A stretch of DNA of 64,000 nucleotides. Origin: Liolophura sinensis (lineage: Eukaryota; Mollusca; Polyplacophora; Chitonida; Chitonidae). The position numbers were made by a program, and so were the translations under genes. The stretch spans positions 25,258,628-25,322,627 of the forward strand of contig NC_088305.1 of the NCBI RefSeq assembly GCF_032854445.1, written 5' to 3'. Shown here piece by piece: positions 34,201-49,200 of the stretch; position 1 is the first letter of the stretch; the number at the start of each line of letters is the position of its first letter. A model generated the notes under the pieces. The model was given only the letters and a program-made list of their open reading frames with translations, was not told the DNA's origin and made no database searches.

Positions 34201-37200
34201 CAGCAACAAACCATGAATGAAGATCAACGTGTTTTTATTGAAACGAATAGGCAGTGGAAAGTCACTGTGCTATCAGACAGCGGAAAGTCACTGTGCTATC
34301 AGGCAGCGGAAAGTCACTGTGCTATCAGGCAATGGAAAGTCACTGTGTTATTAGGTAGCGGAAAGTCACTGTGCTATCAAGCAGCGGACAGTCACTGTGC
34401 TATCAGGCAGCGGAAAGTCACTGTGCTATCAGGCAGCGGAAAGTCACTGTGCTATCAGGCAATGGAAAGTCACTGTGCTATCAGGCAGCGGAAAGTCACT
34501 GTGCTTTCAGGCAGAGGAAAGTCAATGTGCTATCAGGCAGCGGAAAGTCACTGTGCTATCAAGCAGCAAAAAGTCACTGTGCTATCAGGCAGGGGAAAGT
34601 CACTGTGCTATCAGGCAGGGGAAAGTCACTGTGCTATCAGGCAGTGGAAATCACTGTGCTATCAGGCAGCGGAAAGTCACTGTGCTTTCAGGCAGAGGAA
34701 AGTCAATGTGCTATCAGGCAGCGGAAAGTCACTGTGCTATCAGGCAGCGGAAAGTCACTGTGCTATCAGGTAGCGGAAATCACTGTGCTATCAGGCAGCG
34801 GAAAGTCACTGTGCTTTCAGGCAGCGGAAAGTCACTGTGCTATCAGGCAGCGGAAAGTCACTGTGCTATCAGGCAGCGGAAAGTCACTGTGCTATCAGGC
34901 AGCAGAAAGTCACTGTGCTATCAGGCAGCGGAAAGTCACTGTGCTATCAGGCAGCAGAAAGTCACTGTGCTATCTGGCAGCGGAAAGTCACTGTGCTATC
35001 AGGCAATGGAAAGTCACTGTGCTATCAGGCAGCGGAAAGTCACTGTGCTTTCAGGCAGAGGAAAGTCAATGTGCTATCAGGCAGCGGAAAGTCACTGTGC
35101 TATCAAGCAGCAAAAAGTCACTGTGCTATCAGGCAGGGGAAAGTCACTGTGCTATCAGGCAGGGGAAAGTCACTGTGCTATCAGGCAGTGGAAATCACTG
35201 TGCTATCAGGCAGCGGAAAGTCACTGTGCTTTCAGGCAGAGGAAAGTCAATGTGCTATCAGGCAGCGGAAAGTCACTGTGCTATCAGGCAGCGGAAAGTC
35301 ACTGTGCTATCAGGTAGCGGAAATCACTGTGCTATCAGGCAGCGGAAAGTCACTGTGCTTTCAGGCAGCGGAAAGTCACTGTGCTATCAGGCAGCGGAAA
35401 GTCACTGTGCTATCAGGCAGCGGAAAGTCACTGTGCTATCAGGCAGCAGAAAGTCACTGTGCTATCAGGCAGCGGAAAGTCACTGTGCTATCAGGCAGCA
35501 GAAAGTCACTGTGCTATCTGGCAGCAGAAAGTCACTGTGCTATCAGGTAGCAGAAAGTCAATGTGCTATCAGGCAGTGGAAATCACTGTGCTATCAGGCA
35601 GTGGAAATCACTGTGCTATCAGGCAGTGCAAAGTCACTGTGCTATCAGGCAGCGGAAAGTCAATGTGCTATCAGACAGCAGAAAGTCACTGTGCTATCTG
35701 GCAGCAGAAAGCCAATGTGCTATCAGGTAGCGGAAAGTCAATGTGCTATCAGGCAGGGGAAAGTCACTGTGCAATCAGGCATTGGGAAGTCACTGTGCTA
35801 TTAGGGAGCGGAAAGTCACTGTGCTATCAGGCAGCGGAAAGTCACTGTGCTATCAGGCAGCGAAAAGTCACTGTGCTATCAGGCAGCAGAAAGTCACTGT
35901 GCTATCAGGCATTGGGAAGTCACTGTGCTATTAGGGAGCGGAAAGTCACTGTGCTATTAGGCAGCGGAAAGTCACTGTGCTATCAGCCAGCGGAAAGTCA
36001 CTGTGCTATCACGCAGCGGAAAGTCACTGTGCTATCAGGTAGCGGAAAGTCACTGTGCTATTAGGTAGCGGAAAGTCACTGTGCTATCTGGCAGCAGAAA
36101 GTCACTGTGCTATCAGGTAGCGGAAAGTCAATGTGCTATCAGGCAGTGGAAATCACTGTGCTATCAGGCAGTGGAAATCACTGTGCTATCTGGCAGTGCA
36201 AAGTCACTGTGCTATCAGGCAGCGGAAAGTCAATGTGCTATCAGACAGCGGAAAGTCACTGTGCTATCTGGCAGCAGAAAGTCACTGTGCTATCAGGTAG
36301 CGGAAAGTCAATGTGCTATCAGGCAGTGGAAAGTCACTGTGCAATCAGGCATTGGGAAGTCACTGTGCTATTAGGGAGCGGAAAGTCACTGTGCTATCAG
36401 GCAGCGGAAAGTCACTGTGCTATCAGGCAGCGGAAAGTCACTGTGCTATCAGGCAGCAGAAAGTCACTGTGCTATCAGGCATTGGGAAGTCACTGTGCTA
36501 TTAGGGAGCGGAAAGTCACTGTGCTATTAGGCAGCGGAAAGTCACTGTGCTATCTGGCAGCAGAAAGTCACTGTGCTATCAGGCAGCGAAAAATCACTGT
36601 GCTATCAGGCAGCGGAAAGTCACTGTGCAATCAGGCATTGGGAAGTCACTGTGCTATCAGGCAGCAAAAAGTCACTGTGCTATCAGGCAGCGGAAAGTCA
36701 CTGTGCTATCAGGCAGCAGAAAGTCACTGTGCAATCAGGCATTGGGAAGTCACTGTGCTATTAGGAAGCGGAAAGTCACTGTGCTATTAGGAAGCGGAAA
36801 GTCACTGTGCTATCAGGCAGTGGAAAGTCACTGTGCTATCAGGCAGCAGAAAGTCACTGTGCTATCAGGCAGCGGAAAGTTAATGTGCTATCAGGCAGCG
36901 GAAAGTAACTGTGCTATCAGGCAGCGGAAAGTCACTGTGCTATCAGGCAGCAGAAAGTCACTGTGCTATCTGGTAGCAGAAAGTCACTGTGCTATCAGGC
37001 AGCGGAAAGTCAATGTGCTATCAGGCAGCGGAAAGTCACTATGCAATCAGGCATTGGGAAGTCACTGTGCTATCAGGCAGTGGAAAGTCACTGTGCCATC
37101 AGGCAGTGGAAAGTCAATGTGCTATCAGGCAGCGGAAAGCCACTATGCAATCAGGCAGTGGGAAGTCACTGTGCTATCAGGCAGTGGAAAGTCACTGTGC

Positions 37201-40200
37201 TATCAGGCAGTGGAAAATCACTGTGCTATCAGGCAGCGGAAAGTCAATGTGCTATCAGGCAGCGAAAAGTCACTGTGCTATCAGGCAGTGGAAAGTCACT
37301 GTGCTATCAGGCAGCGGAAAGTCAATGTGCTATCAGGCAATGTGGGTGATAGCCAAAGGGGCGAACAGCCGATCGATGTAGCCTATGTTGTTGTTGTTGT
37401 TTCGCCACTAATTTCTATCAAGCCTATTTGCCTCACAATCACCATCCGCTGGATAACCCTTAGCATGTCGATGTACAGAAAGTTATTTTTTGCGCTAACA
37501 CTTCTACATCTAGAGTGAAATAAATTTATTCCATATGCAGCACATATACTTCCCACTAAAGCCACATCCCATACTGTCTTGAACTGTGGTAAGTGTCAAT
37601 AACTAAGGTGGAATCTGATTGGACCACACATCATACATATTTATGAAGGAATGTTCAGGGCTTTGAAAAGTTAATATGGCTCAGTAGATCATGGTAGTTT
37701 ATGTTGGACATCACTAGCTTGATTACAAGAAGATGTAGATATGGTATTAGAGCTCCTTCATGCCATATTCTATTTATAGTTTATCTTGGATTTCTGAGTA
37801 AAATGAAATTAGTTGGCTAATTAATTAGTTAATTAGTAAGTTGGCCATGCTCCTGAACCTGCTTGATTAAATGAGGACGCATGTACCAAGAAGGTTCTAA
37901 AGGCTTCACCCAGAACATTCTGCTGGATACAATGATCAACTTCTCAGCGTCTCTGGGAAAATTTTATTCCAGAAACATAACGGATAAAACGTGAAAAGTG
38001 AAATACAAGACAGTCTGAGGTACAGGATGTGCTTCATGTGATTTCCAACTGAGGTTTGAGTCCAAAACTGGACATTACCAAAGATGCTATTAATCAGCAT
38101 TCAATGAAGACCATATTCATTGAAATCATTCATACGATTCTCTTGCAGGAATTCAAGACACCTGGCTTAATTAGCAGTTTAAGAGTTAATTTTAAGAACA
38201 GAGACCACCGAAGATCAAAAATGCACCATCTCTGACAACACTGCAGCTTTCCTTTCTACTTAATCTTTATTCCTCCAGACCATACACATATGCGGTAAAC
38301 GGTGTACATTGCAGCTAACTTACCAGAGTCTACGGTGAGAAACTCCACTAGAGGGTCTATCCCGCCCTCTTCTGCAACAAGTGTCTGATTGGCTCGGTTG
38401 TGCTGACAAAGAACGCGCAGGGCGTTAACTGTGTTCACAAGGACGTCTTCCAGCTCAGACTCCAGTAGATTGATTAGTGCGGGAATACTACCCTGCTCAG
38501 CCAGGGTATCTTGGTTCTCTCCAACACATGCCAAGTCCGACAAAATGATCGCAGCGCGTGACTGGATGTCGTCGACGGGCGATCCCAGCAATTGTACCAG
38601 TGTCGGTCCTGCGTCGGCCTTGGTCAGCGCTACCTGGATCGCTCGGTGTTCAGAGATGTTGCAGAGTGCAGAAGCGGCCACAGACTGGATCTCCTCGTTA
38701 TCAACCTTCAACAGCTGCACGAAGGCTGCAACGCCACCTTGTGACACAAAGCAAAAAACACAGCTTGAAGGGCTGTAACTCTTTGGTATTTCCCAGATAA
38801 TAAACTGCACTGATCATAATGATTGGTTGTCTTTATTTCTACGCATATTACATGTGCATTCTACAAATATATTCATCAGCTTTTAAAAATGGGCCCAAGC
38901 CAGACTAAACCTTAGAATGGGGTTCATGTGACCCCCTACAGGGAAGAGGGAGGCAAATCTAGTAAAACACAATAGATGAAGGGTGAAGGCTTGGGGTTTA
39001 ACGTCATACTTAACAATTTTTCAGTCATATGAACTGACTGGGGACGGCAATTACATTCATATAAAATTTTGCTTTCTTCACATTTTTTAATTTTTTTAAA
39101 TTTTTCCCATTTTTGCCTGTCTCTGACCACATTTTGTCTCTTCTCAATGCAGTTTTCACAAACACAACATTTGGATTCACTTCAATATAAATATTACATG
39201 CGTAACTGACTGCAATTGCAATTTTTGGACACAAATCAGCTTGTTTTTTTTTTTTATAATAAAGAGAATGAGAGGTGCCATCCACATCATAATTTGGTGA
39301 ATGTCATTTGCTTACACTTACCTGCATCAAGTATAGATTTCCAGTGGTTAGAGCGTGACGTTGACAGAACTTCTAAACACTTGATAGCACTATCTTTCCT
39401 AACCATGCTCTCATCACCAATCATTTCTGAAAATGTGAACACATCATCCAATGTAATTTTTAGCTAGGTAAACACCATCTCTGGTAACGTAGTGAGATAA
39501 TGTTTAAAATCTGAACACATTCCTCAATACCAGTTGATGTACAGATACCTACACTGAAAGAACAAATGCTTAACATTTAAACATCTCTTTGCAACAGATA
39601 ATAAACGTACTTAATGTTTAATTGTAATTGTTTAATTGTTGTAACAACTGATAATAAGACCGCTTTATAATGTTGATCATATACACTGAAAATTTTAAAT
39701 CACTCCCTTTAGGCAATAAACCCATTCAATTTACTACATAAATTATTGCATTTATACTATAAATATTAGTATTTATAAAACTCTGCATGTATTAATAAAA
39801 TAAATCAATACATTTATGAACAAAATAAACATGCCTTGAACATGTTAAAAGTAAGCATTCATTACAGTGTGTGCACGTGTTACCATTCAAAATAGTTTAT
39901 GAATTTCCTAAAATGTATAAAAACCGATCAAATTATAGCTTTTTGAAACTTTTGAATCATTTTAACACTCTAAATAGTATAGGTACAAGTCCGATATTTA
40001 CTGAAAGACATTAATTTCTTACGCACGTTTATTATCTGTTGCAGGATATGTTTAAATAATGAACATTTGATTTTTCAGTGTACTAACAAAAACTTTGGTC
40101 ATTTAATTGCGCAAATGAAAACATACTTCTCAATACATCTGTCAACGTGTGTAAATGTAATGTAAATGGCTGAGTGGTCGACTTAATGGCTGAATGATTC

Positions 40201-43200
40201 ATATGCAGAAGTTCAAAAGTTGGGAGATCTGAACACTTTACGCAATGGTGATTATTGGAAAATGCAAAGATCTCCTAATGTGGATGGTGGGGACATTCAT
40301 AAACATGGTGCTTGATGAATACCATATTATAGCACCCTAACATTTGGCCTGTGAAAACGAACTTTCAAGAAGCTATATTAAGATCTTAAAATGATATTTT
40401 TGATGCCAAAACTCAAGTTTTTCGAGTGAGAATCAAGTAAAATATGTCACTTGAAAAATGCTATTCTATAGGTGACAAACAGTACATGATCTGATATCCT
40501 CCATCCATAAACTGACTACCATTGTTTCGTACAAATGAAAAATTCTTCAGTTCCGTGTTACACAACAATCAAATAAACATCATATAAAGTATATGGAATA
40601 TGCAGAGATGATCAGTGTGTTTGTATGAATCATGTCGGAGGTTTGTCGTACCCACAAGAAGCTTCCAGACGGGCACCTCCGGATTGTTCCACTCTATCAG
40701 GTACTCGAGAACGTTGGTATGGAATCGCAGCGCTGCCAAGTTCACAATGCCGTTCCCCATGGAATCCCTTTGGCTGATATCAGCCCCCAGAAATATGAGA
40801 CACTGGACGGCAGACAACGCACCCGAGCTGGCTGCCAACAGTAATGGGGTTGACAAAAACCTAATAACAGAAAAAAGAGGATTAAATTTTTAGGAATAAA
40901 ACCTATTTCCTTGAGCACAAGCTACATGCACATTTAGCTGTTTGTAAGGACTCCTATTTCTAAAGGGACATATTTGAGTGTCTACAAAGCTATATGCAGA
41001 GGGTAATATACATTTTTTAAAAAACATTTATGTACAGGTATTTTGAAATTACCTAAAATTTTGTACGTAAATACATACAAAATTCAGTGAGCCACTTGTC
41101 ACCATGGCAGAGCTACTTGTAACCATGGCAGAGCTACTTGTCACCATGGCAGAGCTACTTGTCACCATGGCAGAGCTACTTGCCTTTCTTTTATTACGGC
41201 AGGATTTGGGTTAGATAAAACTATCCTCACAGAACATAATTATTTTTTGCAATATTCGACACCCAATTCCGACCAGGAAAATAACTTTTAAGATTAATCT
41301 AGTCCTGTTTCTATATAATTTCCCATGTTAAGCTTTAGAGTTGAACTTTAGAGTTGAACTTATGCAGTGATGTGACTTCATCAAGTGACAAATGGATATC
41401 ATGTGACAAATGGAGGCCATGTGACACATGGATGCCTTGTCATAAATGGACATCATGTGACAAGGCGTCATGTGACAAATGGACGTCTTGTCACAAATGG
41501 ACATCATGTCATAATTGGATGTTGTGTCACAAATGGACGTCATGTTATAAATAGGTGCCATGTCACAACTGGGCACAATGTCACAAATGGGCTCCATGTC
41601 ACAAACGGATGTCATACATGTACCTATTGTAGTAAGGTCTGATCTTGAAACATATATATTCCTGAAACTCACTCATTTTTGGTCTGAAATTCCAGCATGA
41701 CATCCGATCTCCTAATGATCAGCCGAATGACGGGTTCGTGGTCGTAGAACGCCGCGTGATGAATGGGCGCCCAGCCTTCCACGTCACATACAACTAAGCT
41801 TGCGTAGTTTGCCAGGAGACAGGACACCGCATCCAGTGCTCCACAGCGAGCAGCTAAGTGAAGAGCCGTCGGACCTGAAACATGGATGTGCAGAGGAGCA
41901 TGGGTGAAAACAAGATTCTGTAGGTAAAACACAATGGGAGACATTTTAATGATTCAAGAATGTCATCAAGGCCATCATTAAAAATATGTTTGTTGAACAT
42001 AACCAGACCAAACTTATGTGTAAATGTATGTACTCTGAAGTTTTTTCTGGGATTTTGAGTTATTCCTATATTTATTTGATTGGCGTTTTATGCTCTACTC
42101 AAGAGTACAAGGATTTTGATGGTGAGAGTTTTTTTTTAATTTTTCTCTCCATATTAACGATTCTCCAAAATCTTTGAAGAAAAACAAAATGTTTTTCATT
42201 AGCCAGAATTGAAAACAAGATTCCCAACAGACTGACTGTACCTTTTGTGACAGGCTCGGGTTATGCTCAACAATGAATTTTTCAGGACGTACCATTAAGA
42301 ACAACAACCTGACCTCTCCCGAAAAGTTTAATATACAAACAAATTTAAAGTATATAGACCCAAAAATTTATGTACAATTTATAAAATGTTTTAAAATTTG
42401 GATAAACAATTTAATATGCAATTAAAGAACTAAAAAACACGCACAAAAAATGGAGAAAATATAGTGAAATTACAACAAACTTACAAATCTTCACTGAAAA
42501 TTGATACTTAATGTATTTAAGTAATGTACATGTAAATTATACAAACATTTATATTAAATGTTTAAAAGACTGCACTGGTTAGTGATTAAGTCCACACTGA
42601 CACACAGACTGACAATTAGAGACAAACAAGATAAGGCCACAGCAAACCACAGCCAAGTGAGTTGAGACACACGGCAGAATGAGCAATAGCACCACACACC
42701 CAGGAATACAGACTGAAAACAAAACTCAATCTAGTCCCATAACCACTGTCATAGCATACCAATACGTACATTGTTTGCATATATCAATAAAAAACCAGTA
42801 ATAAACAGGGGCCGGTTGTTCAAAAGTGTATTAAAAGTTAAACTAGGCTTACATTTTCATACCAATCATGGCCTAATACAAAACTAATGGCTCTTTAATC
42901 GAGACTAAAGTAAATACTGGGCTCAACTGTTTATACACTTTTAAACAACTGGACCCTGATGTCAAACTCAGTGACTATATGATCACACGGTATGTGAACT
43001 ACACAATCCACAACTCAGTGTACTAAACTATACCCCTGCAAATAATACACACACCCTACTCAGACTGATAGGATGTGGATTATTAGTACATAAATGACGA
43101 GACATGCGCTTGATGAAACCAAATGTACCTGTACGTATATATGTACTTGTGTAAGCATATATAACTTTATTATACACCTTCCACATTTGTGATTCTTCTC

Positions 43201-46200
43201 ATGTTTAGGACATAAATGTTCAAAACAAAACTATATACATTTCTCATGAATTTTTTTTTTTTTTTGGAAAAGTAAAGATATAAATATTTTGTTCATTAGA
43301 TCCACTAACCATGTGAAAAAAAGATATTCCTGCCACAATTACATGTATATCGGCTAAAAAGAACACAACGGGTATCCCAAAAATTAGAAGAATTAAGGTA
43401 TTTTTTAACATTACTGCAATCATGCTGTGTGTATTTCATGTTGTATGTAGCCATTAGCAGCACTGATACTGTCCTGTCAGCATTAGCACCTTGATAACAC
43501 ACCACGTCATCATTCAATGACATCATGTCTGCTTTCTCTGTACAACTTCTTGCAACATACATTCATAAAAATATTACTATGATACTGTCTTAAATTTTGG
43601 TACCAAATTTTCATTTTGCACCCTACTTGAACTGACTGATGTTAGGTGTATAATAAATAGGTTACTATGAATGAACACAGATTGAGGTGGACTTCAGCTA
43701 TTTTTGCATGGGCATCGGGAAAAATAGGTAGAGTCCAAATCAGTCTATATCCATTCAATAACTCAAATATTTCAATGTGAATGTTCACACAACAACATCA
43801 GGTGATCAAGTATGAAATGTCTAAAATCAACATTTTTACAGATCTGGATCTGGTTTATGTTTTAAGAAAAAAAAACAATTCTGTTTTAACTGAGAGTCCT
43901 GATTTACGACACAGCACATGACCAGAAAAAATGTGCCATTACGAATTTAAAGCCATTTCAGTGATGAACATATTCATGCTATGTAAGGCTGATCTATACG
44001 ATACGACGGTATACATTTCCAATCAATTACAAACCATCATCCTCAATATCAGAATCGTCAGGTTCATCGACTTCTTCTAACAGTAGGCATTAATTGAAAA
44101 CAAAGATGAATGTATAACCATAGCAGATTTAAAACTATCACAATAACCCTGTAATAAAACATTAAATTGGCTGTAATTAATAACGAATTTCACGCCATAT
44201 GCAGACTTAACTCCATGATGACCAAAATAAGCATTAATGCCATTGATAGTCCCACTGATCATGGTTACATTCCCTGGGGAAATCTACACGCCTGACTCAG
44301 TCATCCACATGTACACTGAGCATGTATATGGGGGTCACATGTGTATGGGGTCACATGTATATGGGGTCACATGTGTATGGGGTCACATGTATATGGGGGT
44401 CACATGTATATGGGGTCATATGTAATGTACGTATGTAACCGTGAAAAACTTGCTATCATTGGGGTCAACCAATATATGTATGTATTATTAATAATATATT
44501 CTTGTAATATGGTATTCTACTACAAGAATACCTCAAAAAGTAATGCTTTTCAGTAATGTATCAGGCTTGATCACACCTGTACCATTTTTAAATAGTTCTA
44601 GAGTTTGAAACATTCATAATGCAAGATCAGCTTTATAAATTTTAGGACCTTTATTACTAAGTTTGAAAGGTAACTTGTGCACAGATGAGGCTGATAGTTG
44701 GTGAAAGGTAATCATTTGGGCTCTTCTAAAATAATACCCAAACTTTAACTTAATATAGGCTGATTGATTTCTAGGCAAAAATCTCTAACTTCCTAAAAAA
44801 TTCAAGCAAAGCAGGTAAAAGGCCATCACTATGATGGTACCAAATTATACATCTGCATGTATGGCACATAAAATAGCATCGCATAATGTCAAGGTTCAAG
44901 TCCAACTCATGCTGGCTTCCTCTCCGGCCATACATGGGAAGGTCTGCCAGCAATCTGCGGATGGTCGTGGGTTTCCCCCGGATTCTGCCCGGTTTCCTCC
45001 CACCATGATGCTGGCTGCCGTTGCATACATGTATGTGAAATATTCTTGTACGATGTAAAACACCAATCAGATCAATAAATAAATAAAGGAACATTTTAGG
45101 TGTGGTACATGTTGGCAAAACTGGGCGAGCACCTTCGTGGTAAATAAAAGAAAAACGAAAGTGACTCTAAATTGTGTAACACCTGTGCTTCTGCTACACA
45201 ATCATCTGTTATTGTTAACGTCTGCAATGAGCAGTTTTCAATTTCGGCTGAAATTCTGTGAGAGCCATAGGTTTTGGGAGCAAATGGTAACAGATGTCAA
45301 GGTGATTTCTTGCTTAGGTGCAAGAGCACTTGCCAATTATGAACAGAAATCAGAAGATAAGCCATCCTTCTCTCTTCCATAAAAGCAATTCTTCATACTG
45401 CTTTTTTTTTTCCTTACATGTGTGCGAAAATCAACAATAACAAAATGGTGTGACTGCTGTCCAAAGAAATCCAGTCTCAAGTGCCAGCAAGGAATTAATG
45501 ATATCTGTTATTCCAATTTTCTGACTGCAATGGCTCTTACAAGATTTCTGTTTAGTTTAATTCTGCTTACTCTAATTTCACACTTCCTAAATCAGCAAAG
45601 CACTAATCAGTACACGTGCACTTGAATCACATACACTGTACTAACAAGTTAGCGCCTATATCAGGTTTGCACAGCAGTTTATTTAATGCATCTACAGGCC
45701 CATTAAACAAAGTGAGCTCCCAACTTTCATGGCAACAAGCACCGTAGGTATTTCGTCACCATGGTAACTACATGCACGTAACGGGCCCCTGATTTGCCCA
45801 ACAACTGGACCTATAGAATGAAAATTAACGACATGACCATGTATGCCCTTTAAGGTGTACATGTAAATATGGTTAAAAAATAAACCTACTACAACGTGAT
45901 AAATTACAAGGATTGGGGCAGTGAGGATCTATCAATTTCCTTACACTGATAGAACCTGCCCCAAGACAACACTGAAAGTGAACAGTGAATGGTATGTATA
46001 ATGTGCCCTTCACTGAAAGTGCATCCATGTTGAGAATTTTATGTGCTGTTAGAAATCTACATTTATCTAATCGGACTACTGCTAGACATGATGTTAATTG
46101 AGGAAGTGAAAAAGCCAGTTTTTGTTGTACTAGAAGACGCAGATAGCAGCAGCTTTTAAACAGCAGAGAATTCAGTGAAAATCTTATTTTCCAACCCTTT

Positions 46201-49200
46201 CTTAGTACAAACAAGCAAAAAAAATAGTTTTGATGTGTTTTCACATTATCTCAATTTCCAAGGTATGAAAATATATGCCAGAAGACAGTATGTGTGAATG
46301 GGTTGAAAAATCATTGTAAAAACTGGCTGGTCAGCCCTATTGGCATGACTGGAGGAGAATGTCATGTCTAACAAGGGGAGACAACCCTGTACAGGAAGGT
46401 GTCAGATGTGACAGTGAATATGTAATTACATATTTCGAGCAGGTAACTGCGTGTGCTGTGACGTGAATCGGCGCCTCTTGTCAACCCTGAGTTACCTTCC
46501 CCATCTGCTTGGCACGAAAAGCAACATAGTTAGCAATGTATAATATAAGCAACACTTTTATAATCTGTTAAAATATATAGCTACATCACTACAAAAAAAA
46601 GGCACTATTCTAATTTTAATGAACACTAAGAATTTATACGTCCAACTATAATGCTACATGTATTATGGTATACTTTTTGATCAAATTTTTAAAAAAGAGC
46701 ATTTAATACTATTTATGTATGTTTGGTGTTTAATATCGTACTCAACAATTTTTCAATCATATGACCACAGATTCGTGTCTGTGAATATACACTGTGTCTT
46801 TTTGAGGCTGGGTGAGTCCGTGCCTCAGTAAATCTGGGTGGGTGGGGTGTGTTTCCACACATCTGACAACACTGGCGACTAAAACTTGACCATACATCAA
46901 GTACATTCCCTTCATCAGAAGTCTTCAGTAATACTGATAAACTGTTCATCTATCATACAATTACATGTGCATGTATGTCCCAATTACTTGGAGCAAAACC
47001 GATATGAATGTGCCCAGACCACATTCTGTGTCTCTGTCAGAAAAACAAACCATTTCAGAAATATCAACATCACACAGATCTTGATAAATACAGCACTGAC
47101 AAAAGTTCTTCTCGGGATAACAACTTTAGCAAATACCAGTTATACACTTTGTTCAGATTACAATCAAACCACGTCGTTAAGTTCAAACTCACAACAGCAC
47201 TCCAACACATAATCGTGAGGTGGCCACTGACAACAGAGGTGACCCATAGATTCAGTATACTGTCAACCTTCACAATTAGATCATAATTGATCAATTAGAT
47301 CACAAAAACACTGCCTTTTCTAGACTAGATTTACTGATACTCTGATTTGCCCTAATTCCTCAACCTTTTCAACCACTGCTGGGACGAATATTTTGAAACA
47401 TTCTGAGAGAACTACTGTATGGGGTGTGGAGAAATAATCTGCACAGTTTTATGAAGCTTGCATCTTTCATGACACAAGCTTTAAGCATCAATTTTATAAT
47501 AATTGAATGCATAAACTCAACAACAAAAAAAACAGATTTAGTGGTTAAAAAGGTTGAAGATTTACAGTAATTATTTATTTGTTTGTTTATTTGATTTACC
47601 TGAAAAATCTTTAAATCTTATGACAGCACTGAAGAAACCAAAGTATTCGAGGTAAACTACTTCCCTTTTCCTGACTTGAAGAATCAATAAGCTGAAGGCA
47701 AATTTCTGACCAATGTACATTCATTACTAATAAAACACATTTAAAACAACACACCATTAAAAAAGATATATTTAAACTTTGTCAATTAAAGTTTAATTAA
47801 AGTTAAACATAGAAGAAAAAAATGTGAAAAATTGATTTAAAAGACCTAAAAAAAAAAACATTTACCCCTGCGAACAGATTTTCACACTAACAGCACCCAT
47901 ACATGTGTCAAACAAATTGGTTTAGGGGTCTTTTTTTTTTGCACACACACCAAAGATTAGGGTACAAACCATGAAGTAAATCTCACCTGATGACACGACC
48001 CCTCCTCGTCTTACATTCACGTCAACGGACTGTAGTAGCAGAAGACCTATGATTTCCGGATGGTTGTTCATCGCCGCGTAATGGAGGTAAGAACAGCCCT
48101 GCTCATCCTGTTTGCCAAGGCGTGCAGCTGGCATCTTGCGACAGAGGGCATGGAACATGGTGACTAGGCCCCGCTGTGCACATGCCTTCAGGCCTGCATG
48201 GGGCGTCTGTGGACAGGTGGAAGAAATTTACAAACACTGTCCTCAAGAATATTTCACTTATACCACAGAGGCCAGCATTATGGTGGGAGAAAACCAGGCA
48301 GAGCCCAGGGAAACCCACAACAATCTGCAGGTTGCCGGAAGACCATTCCACAAAAGACCTGAGAGGAAGCCAGCATGAGCTAGACTTAAACCCAACGTGA
48401 CCCAAAGTTTGATGGTATTCCAGGGTCACTGAGCTGTGTTGAAATGCTATCCCGCTCGTCACAGAGGCCTCTCCACGACAAATTAGACTATTATTTATCT
48501 TAAAAGGGCCGTTTTCCTTGAGGTTTGTTTTAATGTTATGTGTAGGATGATACCATGGTGGAAAAACCTGAGTTTTGGTACCAAAAATAATATTTCATGA
48601 CCTTTATTTGCCTCTGAGAATCCATATTTTTGATGGGTATAATACCATATAAGATGCTGAATATCAGGGCTCATGTTTATAAAGCATCTGAAGTCATAAA
48701 TTACAAGCACTTAAAAGGCCAAACTCAGAAAAGGACAGAAATCTCTTCAAGTGTGACTGGAACATTATTCTGAAGTAAAGAAAAAGTGTACAGATTTTAA
48801 ATGTCCTAGAGCAAAACATTTTATCTGCAGCTGTGTTTGAATTCTTGACTTAAGTCTAAAGATGTTTGATAAACATGGGCCCAGATCTCTATGTTCCTCA
48901 CCTTATACTTTATTGCCTTTTTGAGCCCCAGATCTGTACATTCCTCACCTTATACTTTATTGCCTTTTTGAGCCCCAGATCTGTACGTTCCTCACCTTAT
49001 ACTTTATGGCCTTTTTGACCACCAGATCTGTACATTCCTCACCTTATACTTTATGGCCTTTTTGACCCCCACATCTGAACATTCCTCACCTTATACTTTA
49101 TGACCTTTTTCACCTCCAGATCTGTACATTCCTCACCTTATACTTTATGGCCTTTTTGACCCCCAGATCTGTACATTCCTCACCTTATACTTTATGGCCT

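Noticed and set aside
34250-37340. CRISPR-like array
   Set aside because: Units are directly adjacent with no unique spacers, and the genome is eukaryotic.
34195-37518. Very long + strand ORFs (up to 477 aa) in the 26-bp array
   Set aside because: The 26-mer has no stop in any + frame, so long ORFs arise in all three frames at once. No promoter or splice signals, and the region is an intron of the - strand gene.
47008-47294. Overlapping ORFs in ANKAR intron 6
   Set aside because: Random open frames in AT-rich intron sequence with no recognised domain.
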